The translations under genes were made by a program, and so were the position numbers. From contig JAHWDD010000004.1 in assembly GCA_023897205.1 (NCBI GenBank), forward strand, positions 5,642,001 through 5,706,000: a DNA stretch of 64,000 nt, read 5' to 3'. Origin of the DNA: Exophiala sp. HKRS030. Its lineage: Eukaryota; Ascomycota; Eurotiomycetes; Chaetothyriales; Herpotrichiellaceae. This document shows positions 1 through 10,112 of the stretch, one piece after another; positions within the stretch are counted from its first letter, which is position 1; every line of letters begins with the position of its first letter. Under the pieces are notes generated by a model that did no database searches, was not told the DNA's origin, and was given only the letters and a program-made list of their open reading frames with translations.

Positions 1-739
1 ACAAAAAACAATCAACAGCCAGGATTCCCAAATGGTCACCCACTTTAGTACTAACTGACCGGCATGTGGCTTAAGTATGGCTGAGCGAACGGGAAGCCCT
101 GCATTCCACATCCTATGGTCGATTGCGAAAGGAGATCTATGTATTGTAAATATGACCTGTGTAATTTACCGTAAGAGCGGTCTGCACACCGCTACGCACA
201 ACGACCCAGGGCCTATTGATACCTACTGAATATTATTGGAATGCTCCTCACCGACCTTTAGATAGTTGCTCCTCACCGACCTTTAGATAGTTGCTCCTCA
301 CTGACCTTTACAAAGTTTATGTGGTCATATGTAGGTATCGTTTTCACCGCTAGATAGCTAGATTTCATCCTCCCAGTAGATCGTGAGGTTTTCTCGCTCT
401 AAAAGTCATCTGTTAAAGGCTGGCAATCTCACAAACACAATTGGAGTGAAGAGTCGAATCTAGCAAAAAGGGGAGATGCATGGAGCGTTTTTGTTGGGAA
501 GTTTTCACAATTCTATCTGAAATGGGATCTAAGGTATCAATGGGAGAAAGAAATATCATGGCATCATTACAACCGAGCGGCGACATCTCACAATCAAGAC
601 GCCAATCAAAACGTAGAGTGGGACAATAGGCCAAAGGTCCTATCCCTGGTGACAGAAATGACGGCTTGATCAGATTATGATCTTGCAAAGCTGCATCATA
701 TTTGGGTTGAGTTCCATTCAGGCCATGCGGTCAATAAAA
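1..739. other. Left-edge intergenic region
   Basis: No convincing gene is seen on either strand. A short minus-strand open frame at 413-688 has no recognisable motif and no splice context. The only structure noted is the 25-bp tandem repeat at 242-316. The 3' end of the GMP synthetase gene follows at 740. Confidence 0.6.
242..316. repeat. Tandem repeat, 25 bp x 3
   Basis: Three adjacent copies at 242-266, 267-291 and 292-316 begin TGCTCCTCAC and share the core GACCTTTA. The first two are identical; the third has several substitutions. It lies outside any gene I can support. Confidence 0.9.
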
Positions 740-2429
740 TCATTCCATTTCGATGGTTCCTGGAGGTTTACTGGTGACATCGTAAACCACACGACACACG
801 CCATCGACTTCGTTCACGATCCTTCTGCTGACACGCTTCAAGAATTCACCGTCGAATGGGAACCAATCAGCCGTCATAAAGTCAGTGGTCTCGACTGCTC
901 TCAACGCAATGACTTGAGCGTGCACCCGCTTATCGCCCATAACTCCCACTGCCTTGACAGGTAGCAATGCTGCAAAGGCCTGAGAGATCTTGCGATATAA
1001 ACCAGCAGCGATGATCTCATCAATAAAGATTTTGTCTGCAGCACGAGCAATCTTGAGTTGTTCTTCGTTGATCTCACCAAGAATTCGAATGGCAAGACCG
1101 GGACCAGGAAAAGGATGTCTCCAAACCAATTCTTCTGGAATTCCAAGGTTTGTTCCTAGTGCTCTGACTTCGTCCTTGAATAGTTCCCGAAGTGGCTCGA
1201 TGAGTTTCAGGTGCATACCCTCAAGAAGACCGCCGACATTGTGGTGTGTTTTGATGGTCGCAGAAGGACCCTTGAATGATATACTCTCAATGACGTCGGG
1301 ATATAAGGTCCCTTGAAGAAGGAATTCAATCTCGCCAGCTCGAGGAGTTTCGGCGGCTTCTTTGGCAATTTTCTTCGCTGTATCCTGGAAGATCTCGATA
1401 AAAGTGTTGCCGATTATTTTTCGTTTCTTTTCTGGGTCAGATACTCCTTTTAATTTTCCAAGAAAGATATCGGTGGCATCGATGACAGTGAGGTTGATGC
1501 CGAGATGTTCCGTTAAGGTCTTCTTCACCGTCTTTGCCTCATCAAGACGGAGGACACCATTGTCGACAAGTACAGCATGAAAACGATCACCAATAGCTTC
1601 ATTCATGAGTTTAGCGGCGACAGTTGAGTCGACCCCACCGCTGACCGCTCCAATGACTTGACCTTTGGGACCAACAATAGCCCTAATGCGCTCAATCTCC
1701 TGGTCGACAAATTTCTCCATAGTCCAATCCTGTTTAGCATTGCAGATCTTGACTGCAAAATTGCCCAAGATTTGGGTACCTTGTGGAGTATGCGTGACTT
1801 CTGGATGGAATTGGATGCCGAAGTAGGGTTTGGTAATGCTTGCAACACCTGCCCATGGCGCATTGGGAGTGCTTGCGATAGGCCTGAAACCGTCTGGGAG
1901 AGCAGATAGTTTGTCGCCATGGCTCATCCACACTTCGATATCATCCTCAATGCCGTCGAATAAGCGATCAATGTGATCTTCCTTGCCCGTATGTCGTTCG
2001 ATTTTCAGATATGCATGGCCATACTCTTTCTTGTCTCCTGCCGATACGCTCTTCCCAAATTGCCAGGCCATCTCCTGTAACCCATAGCATATTCCTAGAA
2101 TTGGAACTCCGAGTTCCAAGGCTGCTGGGTCGACATGAGGCGCATCAGTGTCATAGACCGAATAGGGACTTCCTGATAAGATAATGCCCTTGGGTTTGAA
2201 ATGGAGATCTGCAATTTTTTGTGTGCATGGCAACATTTCGGAGTATACATTGAGTTCTCGCAATCGACGCGTGATTAAATGAGAGTACTGCGATCTGTCC
2301 GGCGGTTAGTCACGCTGAATGCAGATTTTGTTGGGTCTTATCGTACCCAAAGTCGAGAACGAGAATGGTGTCGAATGTGGCAGCGGGCACGTTGACCTCA
2401 ACTGCTTTAAGTTCGCCATTGACTGCCAT
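740..2429 (-). CDS. GUA1: GMP synthase (glutamine-hydrolysing)
   Basis: This enzyme converts XMP to GMP with ATP and glutamine in purine synthesis, in the cytosol. Exon 1 is 2429-2347, a 52-nt GT-AG intron is 2346-2295, and exon 2 is 2294-740, giving 545 residues. Splicing joins LVLDFG to [10 protein letters not shown], the start of the class I glutamine amidotransferase domain. The nucleophile is the Cys of GICYG and the partner His-Glu pair is in FHPEVTHT. The ATP-pyrophosphatase P-loop SGGVDS lies near residue 250, and the C-terminal dimerisation domain ends in KPPGTIEME, as expected for the family. The start ATG opens [10 protein letters not shown], a short leader typical of fungal homologues. 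No defect is seen. Its 5' side faces the BCP1 gene divergently across about 320 bp. Confidence 0.96.
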
Positions 2430-2746
2430 AGTGACTATCACTCGAGTGCTTGGGGAAGTTGGGGATAGATCCCAAAGAGAAGGAAGGGAAGATACTTCTG
2501 TGGATGCTCGAGGAAAAAAATGCAGGAACGCAAGGCCAGCCCATGCACGATGCAGGATGCGGAAAGCGCGAGGGGCAATCAATGATTTTTTTGTGGGCCA
2601 AAGATTTGCCCGCCTGTGCCTGTGCCCTCTTCTCTTCCCCGCAATCCACCGAACAAAAAAAGTCTCGCTTTGAATTGGAGGTCAGGATTTCACAGTTGTC
2701 AAAGCCCTACATAATACACGCGGCTATTCAGCCGACTCATCAAAAT

Positions 2747-3734
2747 ATGCCTGCAAGTACTGGGAAAAGAAAGCAAGATCTCGGGGATCAACTGCCCATT
2801 GCGAAGACCGTTGACGAGGATGAGAGCGGTGATGATGAAGTGTGTCTCTCTGACGCCGTTCCAGTTTGGGGGACATTACTTACTGGTATAGGACTTTGAT
2901 ATGCTTGACGTGGAATTTGAATGGTTTGATCCCCAACCTGACGTCGACTATCATGGGATCAAGAGTCTGTTACAGCAACTATTCGATTCCGATGCTCAAC
3001 TATTCGAACTGTCAGCGTTGACCGACTTGATCCTTTCTCAGCCAACCCTAGGTTCCACAGTCAAGGTTGATGGCAACGAGACGGACCCTTATGCCTTTTT
3101 GTCGATTCTAAACCTTCAAGAGCACAAGGTAAATGGAGTCAACTTTACACATCTGTTTATCCTCACTCAGACTTATCTAGGGAAAACCATACATCGCCAA
3201 ACTCATTCAATACATCCATTCCAAAGCGAAGTCCAATCCTCAGCTAGCCCCCTTGCTGAACTCGTCGGGCAGTCTGATATCCCCTCAATTGGCTTGATAT
3301 TGACGGACCGACTGATCAACGTTCCCTCTGAAACCGTCCCTCCGATGTACACAATGCTGCTTGAGGAGATGGAGTGGGCAGTCCAAGACAAAGAGCCTTA
3401 CGAATTCTCCCACTATTTGATCCTCTCCAAAACCTACACCGAGATTCCGTCGAAACTTGACGCTGAAGACGATCGGCCTAAGAAGAAAAAGAAGGCGGCT
3501 GGTGGAGTATTTGAGACCATGTATTTCCATCCAGAGGATGAAGTATTGCAACGACATGCGATTTGCCATGGTGGCTTCGAATACTCGATCAAGCAAGACG
3601 AGGGACACTCTGACTCGAAGAGAGCATTTCAAGAATTGGGCATTCGACCACAAGGACATGCTATTTTGATTTCCAAAGACAGCTTCAAAACTGCCGTCCA
3701 AAACATTTCAGAATATCTAAAACCCCAAGCGTGA
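2747..3734 (+). CDS. BCP1: BCP1/BCCIP family protein, with apparent one-base frameshift
   Basis: BCP1 is a conserved nuclear protein linked to nuclear export and ribosomal-protein chaperoning in yeast (family knowledge). Exon 1 is 2747-2839, intron 2840-2891, exon 2 2892-3128, intron 3129-3180, exon 3 3181-3734. The family signature MLDVEFEWFDPQPDVD starts at 2901, and LILTDRLINVP with EEMEWAV follow in exon 3. After the second intron the family-like frame reads GKPYIAKLIQYIHSK and SNPQLAP, but the conserved LAELVGQSDIP onward lies one frame away. One extra C in the C5 run at 3248-3252 would join them; the three exons total 884 nt, one short of a whole number of codons. A 42-nt intron ending at 3170 keeps a frame open but loses the conserved segment. 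I favour a sequence error over a null allele because the family is conserved and usually essential. Confidence 0.85.
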
Positions 3735-3751
3735 GTCTGAATTCAACGAAA

Positions 3752-4631
3752 TCACTCCCAAGGGGTACCCTTCAGCCGCTGCATCAGATATTCGACCTCA
3801 ACCACCTTCGTGAGAGGAATGACCACTTGGGCATACATGGCAACCACGGCTTCGACATTGATCTTTTCTTCACCGCCAGCACTTGTTGTGTTCAGAGATG
3901 GATCCTTTCCATATGTTTTTGCCTTCAGTCGTAACCGTTCAAGTACCTGTTGCTCCACTTTCGCGTTGGTAATGGCAGCATCGATACCCTCGCGGTCTTC
4001 GGCCTTGATGAGCTTCACAAAACGATCAGTCTCGGCTTGGAATTTGCTTTCCGCGACGAATTTGCCAAAGTGGATTCTTCGACTCAGAGCTTGCAAGCAT
4101 GCAACGTCGCAGGTTGCTGCACTACCATAGTTCTCCTTTGTCTCTCCTCGATCTTCTCGACCAAATTTTCGACAGGCTTCGGGTAAGACTTGATGAATAT
4201 ATTTATCTTTGATGATGTCATTTACGTTGACATCGTTGTCATGTAGGATCTTGGGGTAGTCTATAGGTTGAAGACGAGGCCTCTGCAAAACCTCGGGGAA
4301 AAAAGGATACTCGTCAGGCGCATCATATCTTCGCACCAAGGAATGAATGCGCTCGGTCTCTGCTAGAAGATAATCTGCCAATGAGAGCGCAGGTGGTAAA
4401 TGTCGATCGGTTTGAGGTATAGGAAGAGCTCCAACATCATAAATGGTGGCATTGAGAGGAAATTGAACGCGTTCAATGAGATGGAAAGTAATGGTGTCTT
4501 CGAGTCGGCTATGGCATGTCAGCTCCTTCCAGGAACACTTGTAAATGTGTTTTTACATACATTAGCTGGAATCGAATGTTGGCTAGATCTAATGCTTTCG
4601 AGGCATCAGATAGATCTATTGCTGTATCCAT
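3752..4631 (-). CDS. ARO7: Chorismate mutase
   Basis: This AroQ-type enzyme rearranges chorismate to prephenate for tyrosine and phenylalanine synthesis. Exon 1 is 4631-4561, encoding [21 protein letters not shown] 52-nt intron is 4560-4509 and exon 2 is 4508-3752, giving 275 residues. The join restores the helix that carries [16 protein letters not shown]. Other family blocks are [35 protein letters not shown] and the C-terminal [10 protein letters not shown]. Length and order match the allosteric all-helical fungal enzymes; regulation by tyrosine and tryptophan is family knowledge, not visible here. Its 3' end is only 17 bp from the 3' end of BCP1, so the two genes converge tail to tail. 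Confidence 0.95.
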
Positions 4632-4856
4632 GTCGGAAATGTGCATCAGATGGATTTTGACGGATTGAAAAGTGCGAGAGGCGGGGTAAGAAATATCGGC
4701 GATTTCGACAAATTTCAAGAGAAAGCCATGTTTAGGACGAACTTGGACCACTCAGACTCACTTTATGTGATTTCATGTGTGTTGAACGAGAGTGTGATCA
4801 AGAAGTCTGACAAACTGAAAACAACCTCTGCATAAGCATCTAGTAAGGAGATGTTG

Positions 4857-5069
4857 CTATTTGGCATCAGGCCCAGGAAGCTCGAAGCCAGGAACTACTT
4901 GGAGGCTGACGACGTCAGTTTGGTAGAACCCGCTTCTCGCTTCAGCTTCTCCACCATTTCCATCTGCGTTGCTGTCGGCTTTTTTCATGGCAGCTTGCCC
5001 GAATGGGTATGCATATTGGTCGCATGTCCCATCTCCTTTCAATTTATCTTTCCAACCCTGTGGCAGCAT
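4857..5069 (-). CDS. Possible small protein or exon, 70 aa
   Basis: An ATG-initiated frame of 70 codons runs upstream of ARO7 on the same strand. It begins LPQGWKDKLKGDGTCDQYAY and has a composition like a soluble protein, with no membrane segment and one cysteine near the start. A CAG directly upstream could be a splice acceptor, so this may be the last exon of a gene whose first exon I could not place. I do not recognise it. The alternative is that it is part of the untranslated space between ARO7 and the divergent MDV1. Confidence 0.25.
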   Translation of the reverse strand: MLPQGWKDKLKGDGTCDQYAYPFGQAAMKKADSNADGNGGEAEARSGFYQTDVVSLQVVPGFELPGPDAK

Positions 5070-5165
5070 TCAGATATTTAACTGACCCCAAGCAGACTCC
5101 TCAGAGCCACTCGAACCTCTGTGGCCAGTCTTGCGTCGACTTGACCACCTCAACTTTTAGGTCGC

Positions 5166-7296
5166 ATGGCCGGCTCCAGGCCCCATAGTCGGAATGTCTC
5201 CCAGACACGCTCCGCAGCCGGAGATGGCGATGAATCTGTGCTTGGAGCTGTCCTTGACGTGAATATCTCCTCTCTCCAGCAACACAAACAAGCCTAACAA
5301 TGTATATAGACGCGTCAATTGGAGGCATTCGGCCGCAAAGTCACAGCAACCGCTTCCCACCTCATCGGGGAAACCTCTTCCACGCCATACCCTTCGGCAA
5401 TGAACACACTTCAACGACAGATGCGGCGGCCAGGACTACAGAGAGCGGTCTTCTCTTTCTCCCAACAAGCTCCTTCAGAACTCGTGCGTGCAAAGCTATC
5501 GACGAGCGAGATCGCTCATCGAGCACTTACCTATATCCCCGATGATCAACTGCAAAACATTCCTGAAGACGACAACTCATACTCTCTTTTCCAAGGCTTT
5601 CAAGCTTCTCTACCCGAAGGTGATAATGAGCATCGCAAAGGACACCGCCGGCGGGGCTCGAAACAGCATCGTCTCCTCTCCGCCGGAGATGTAGAGGAAG
5701 ATGGACCTCCTACATTGGCCAACGTCAAGAAGAAGCGCAATAGCGTCAATCACAAACTCGAGATGATGGCCATCCGCAAGAACATGGCAACCACAGAGAT
5801 TCGCGATATTGATCATAAAATCGCCAATTTACAGAATGCTCGCAAGATTGTTCTCGATCGGTTGGCTGCTCTTGAAAACGATGAAGCCGAAATGGAGCAT
5901 TCCCTTCTTGAGCTTGACAACAAGGTCGAGGAATTGCAAGAAGAACTGGATGAACAAGGACTTCTTGAAAATTCTACAGATACTCTTAACCCACCACCAC
6001 GTGCGGCAACTCCTGAATCAGAAGCCATGGACGCATCTTTCATGTCTCAGTCCATATATGAAAAATTACCCTCCTCCGTGTCACCCAAGTCCAAGCGACG
6101 TCCTAAGTATACCAAGCGGAAATCTATGCCTGTCTTACACGAACATCTCGAGCCTGGCTCGCATATCAAGACTATTCCTGCTCATAACGACACCATAACA
6201 GCCCTTGACTTCGACCAGCCTTTTGGAATCATGGTAACTTCTGCCTTGGATGACACCGTACGCGTGTGGGACCTTAATCTGGGTAGATGTATGGGATTTC
6301 TCGAGGGTCATACTGCAAGCGTTCGTTGTCTTCAAGTCGAGGATAATATCGTTGCCACTGGATCACTAGACGCCACCATCCGTTTATGGGATTTGTCACG
6401 GGCGAGATATGAGCCGTACGAGCACAAAATCTCCAACGGAGATGATGATAATGATGATGATGATGGACTAGGGTTTGGAAATGACAATGAGGATCTCCCT
6501 CCTCCACCTCCGCCAGATGCCATGGAAGATTGCCCTATCTTCACGCTGGAAGCACACGTCGACGAAGTCACTGCATTACATATTCGAGGTGATACACTTG
6601 TCTCAGGGAGTGCTGATAAAACTCTTCGACAGTGGGATCTTGTCAAAGGAAGATGTGTACAAACATTGGATGTCCTCTGGGCCGCTGCACAAGCTTCAAG
6701 TACCATCAACAGTGTAGAATCACAATGGCGACCCACAGGTCGCACCCCAGATATGAACGCTGATTTTGTGGGTGCTGTACAATGTTTCGATGCCGCCTTG
6801 GCTTGCGGAACGGCTGATGGGATGGTCCGATTGTGGGACCTAAGGTCAGGACAAGTTCATCGAAGCCTGGTGGGTCATACTGGACCGGTTACATGTCTAC
6901 AGTTCGATGAGACACATCTCGTGACAGGAAGCGCGGATAGAAGTATTCGGGTAAGTCTGAGCATTCAACCTTATGGACGCAAGAATTGTACTAACAATGC
7001 CAAATCAGATATGGGATCTTCGCACAGGTACAATTGCAGACGCATATGCATACGACAGTCCGATCACAAGCATGATGTTTGATGCACGGCATATTGTCAG
7101 TGCTGCGGGTGAAGATGTCGTGAAAATATACGATAAAGCCGATGGACGACAATGGGATTGTGGGGTGGGAGTCAATACAACAGTGGAAGATCACATGGCT
7201 GGCGCAACTACAAGCATAATAGAGAAAGTCCGGATTCGAGATGGTTATCTTGTTGAAGGTAGAAGAAATGGTGAGGTGGGTATATGGACGTGTTGA
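5166..7296 (+). CDS. MDV1: Mdv1/Caf4-type WD40 mitochondrial division protein
   Basis: Mdv1 bridges the outer-membrane anchor Fis1 and the dynamin Dnm1 during mitochondrial fission. Exon 1 is 5166-5258 ([13 protein letters not shown] onward), intron 5259-5309, exon 2 5310-6950, intron 6951-7008, exon 3 7009-7296, total 673 residues. Both introns carry CTAAC branch points. The N-terminal block [15 protein letters not shown] is characteristic of filamentous-fungal Mdv1. A long coiled coil lies near residues 165-250, rich in Leu/Glu/Lys heptads. The C-terminal half is a beta propeller with repeated WD units ([40 protein letters not shown]). A low-complexity insert of Asp/Asn and seven prolines sits between two propeller blades. 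The last intron would be missed by a simple open-frame search, which would truncate the final blade. Confidence 0.95.
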
Positions 7297-7487
7297 AGAC
7301 AAATAACTTTGGTCGATAGGTGACCCTCTGCATAACCTACTATAGGTGATTATACCCCTGTATGATACAAAAATTCTCCCCTATTCAGGGATGTTCAAAT
7401 CAACAACCCACGATCATGGCTCGAATTGTGAGTCTGAATCCGATACCGTACTCCAACAATCGCTATACAAAACTGTTCATCTGCCGC

Positions 7488-8195
7488 CTAAGCAACCGCT
7501 ACGGCTCTTCTGTTGAAAGTGAATTTCAAAGTCACTCTCTTTGCCTGACGACCTCTCCTCGCCGGAGTCTCCAATGACTGATGATGCTTGTTTGGGTTCG
7601 AAGTACTGTGGTGTCCAGCAGGCTTCGCGATTGTATCGAGTTCACTCGTTATTGGTGATATAGTTGCCGATGACAATGACCCTGGCCGCAGTTCCGGAGC
7701 TTGTTGCTTCTTTGCCTTTCTCGCTGACGCCCTCTTCGGTGGGCTCAACTGATCACTCCCAACAGGCCTCTTATCCGATTTTTTCGGAGAGGCCTTTGCC
7801 TTCTTCGATCCCTTTTTGGCTGCAACGCCAACACTCGTCAATGCACTTGACGCTTCATCTTTGCCAAAGATGGCTACCAAATCGTCTTGGACTTGCTTAT
7901 CCGAAGCCGGGGCAGTTTTGTCCTCGTAGTAGCTGAGGCATGCTTTGGTGGGCTTCCAGACGTATTGTGGCCGGCCCTTGTTGCGGCTTCTGGTGCCGCG
8001 CCCACCACGCGAACGAGTCTCGTTGTCTTGATCGGGCGAGTCGAGGAAATGGGTGCCTGACACCCAGAGCCGGTCTTCGATGGGCCGGGTGGAGACTTGG
8101 ACAAAGTCTTCGGCATGGTCGAGGATAAAGACTGATGGCAAAAATGCCGTGCTTGAGGTGGCGGAAGAGGGTGACAGAGATCGGGAGGACGCCAT
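7488..8195 (-). CDS. Basic, serine-rich hypothetical protein, 235 aa
   Basis: A single uninterrupted frame starts at an ATG and encodes 235 residues. The N-terminal third has ordered-looking sequence around FILDHAEDFVQVSTRP and GRPQYVWKPTKACLSYYED. The middle and end are rich in Lys, Ser, Pro and Ala, with stretches such as KKGSKKAKASPKKSDKR, which suggest a nuclear, possibly DNA-associated protein. The C-terminus KRVTLKFTFNRR is again ordered. No known domain is recognised. It converges with MDV1, with about 190 bp between the stops. The function is unknown. Confidence 0.6.
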   Translation of the reverse strand: MASSRSLSPSSATSSTAFLPSVFILDHAEDFVQVSTRPIEDRLWVSGTHFLDSPDQDNETRSRGGRGTRSRNKGRPQYVWKPTKACLSYYEDKTAPASDKQVQDDLVAIFGKDEASSALTSVGVAAKKGSKKAKASPKKSDKRPVGSDQLSPPKRASARKAKKQQAPELRPGSLSSATISPITSELDTIAKPAGHHSTSNPNKHHQSLETPARRGRQAKRVTLKFTFNRRAVAVA

Positions 8196-9626
8196 CGCTA
8201 TCCTGTCTTGGTTTGTTGTCGATAAGATGTACGTGGTCGTTGAAAATGTGCTGTTGGTTTTGTCGGTGTTGATATCAGATGTCTATGGCTGGACTCTGCT
8301 TTCAAATGGCGGTCGCTTTACTGAAGACAATCAAGGGTGTGTTTGCGTATCGGGAAGAACAACTACATGAACACAAAGCACGCCGACTTTATGAAGATGT
8401 CCCGTCTCGACTGCAAAGGTCTCCATGAGGACCTCAATCCGACGGATCCATGGTACACGAGGACCTACAAATTGAGTTTTTTACATGATGCCCCATCCAC
8501 TGTCTACATTTTTTGGGCTTTTGCTGCGGCAAAACATCGATGTCGATGGCATGACAATAGGTCCTCAAGCCTATCGCTGGAGTCTGGATATGATCCTGTC
8601 TCGTCAGCCATAGGCTCACCAAGCCCAGCAGAGTTATCACGATTGTTAGCTGTATTCTCCAGCAATGCGGCATGCTTCATCGTGAGCCTCGCAAGACCGG
8701 GCCTTGCAACCAGCTCGCCCATGGCTTCGCTTGAACCCACACGTTGCTTCCACCGCGCGGGTGGGATCAGCCCATCTTCTACAGAATTCCGCACCAGCTA
8801 CAATAGCCCCGGCCTCGAACAGCATGTTGGGTACTGGCGATCATGGCATCCTGGTCTCTCGAGCCCTGGGACCAAGTCATATGTAGTATTCTGTCCAACA
8901 ACATGCGCCTTATCCCTCACCAGTCCAAATGGACCCTCTTGATTTACCCAAGAACAGTGAAATGCCACCTTAGGAGCCACATGACAACGGCTCTCCAGCA
9001 AAGCCATGCGCGGTTGTTCTCGAAACGACATTTTTTTAGACTTTCTCTGGTATGTGCACATCTTGCCTAGTAGGCGGGATATGACTCCTTGCGAAAAGTC
9101 ATCCCTGAAAGCTTATTGGCTGACCGCGAAAAATGCCAGGTGGATCAAAGAATGTCATTCCTCGTGGTTGGACTGACGCATGACTGTTTACATGCTGTAC
9201 TCCATCTTATACATCTGAGTCGCCTAAAGACTGTGGGTCCTGTATTCTAGGGATGATTTATCTAGCTTCTGCGCAGGCTTCTGTTATTTGGGAAGCTGGA
9301 TTAGTGGTTTAGCTATTAACAAATACAGAGCCAGTCTTGATGCAGGCAGAGTTGGATGAAGAGGAGTTCAACAAAGGCACAGAGTGAGATTCATATCTTG
9401 GATTAACGGCTTTTTCAGGGCATGGGAGTGACGAAAACCGCACAACTTTACTTTCGAGCTCCTAGTTGAAAGACCTAATACATTTGCAGTTGACGCAGGG
9501 CTCATAAGCGTCGAGCAACATGGAATGAACGAAACACCATGCTTACCCAGGAAATTGATAAAGCAACTAATATACAAATCGCAGGTGTCCCAACGCCAGT
9601 ATGAGCGACTGTTACCACTCCCGAGA
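8196..9626. other. Intergenic, no supported gene
   Basis: Overlapping open frames occur on both strands between about 8340 and 9060, up to 201 codons on plus, but none has a recognisable motif, and the reading frame that looks most protein-like changes along the minus strand. I see no clean splice model. It may be decayed coding sequence or plain intergenic DNA. Confidence 0.4.
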
Positions 9627-10112
9627 TCATGGCATTCTGTCGACCAAAGCTTCTAGCACTTGAGCACATCTCTCCTTCCAATTCCACAAATCAGGATCCA
9701 GATCTTCATCTTCATCTTCCTCGCCATCGGAATCCAGATTCTCCTCACCATCATCCTCCTCCGAGTCTTCGACGGCCTCCTCCTTACCAAACACTCCTTC
9801 CGCCAACGCGATCTCTTCCTGCACCTGCCAGTCCGCCTTGACGATCATGCCCACGACTGTTTTGAGCAATAGGTCTCGGACGTGTTCACTGCGCTCGACC
9901 GTCATTTCCACCGTGTACCCATGCATGAAGGCCGTGCTGTGGTTGTGGAGCGTAAGGTTCAACTGACCTACGGACTCGATGGTTTTGATCAGCGTGATCG
10001 ATGAGCTCGTCGTCGTTGCGGGGGTGTGTTTATAAATGTCTTTCATGATTGAGGCGGTTTGCCAGTGTAGTGAGGCAGTGGAGATGCTGTACGTGATGGT
10101 TTTGTCTGTCAT
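9627..10112 (-). CDS. Hypothetical protein with acidic C-terminal stretch, 161 aa
   Basis: One exon starting at an ATG encodes 161 residues. The first 110 residues look like a mixed alpha/beta domain (ITYSISTASLHWQTA, VGQLNLTLHNHS, YTVEMTVERSEHVRDLLLK). A very acidic run of Glu and Asp follows near residues 115-140, then a short helix ending LEALVDRMP. No membrane segment or signal peptide is visible. I do not recognise the family. An acidic tail of this kind is common in histone- or ribosome-associated factors, but that is only analogy. Confidence 0.6.
   Translation of the reverse strand: MTDKTITYSISTASLHWQTASIMKDIYKHTPATTTSSSITLIKTIESVGQLNLTLHNHSTAFMHGYTVEMTVERSEHVRDLLLKTVVGMIVKADWQVQEEIALAEGVFGKEEAVEDSEEDDGEENLDSDGEEDEDEDLDPDLWNWKERCAQVLEALVDRMP

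Noticed and set aside
3129..3170. A 42-nt intron in BCP1 that would avoid the frameshift
   Set aside because: It keeps a frame open but replaces the conserved GKPYIAKLIQYIHSK segment with unrelated sequence, so a missing base is the better explanation.
8337..9061. 201-codon plus frame and overlapping minus frames
   Set aside because: Protein-like composition shifts between frames, no family is recognised and no start or splice model is convincing.
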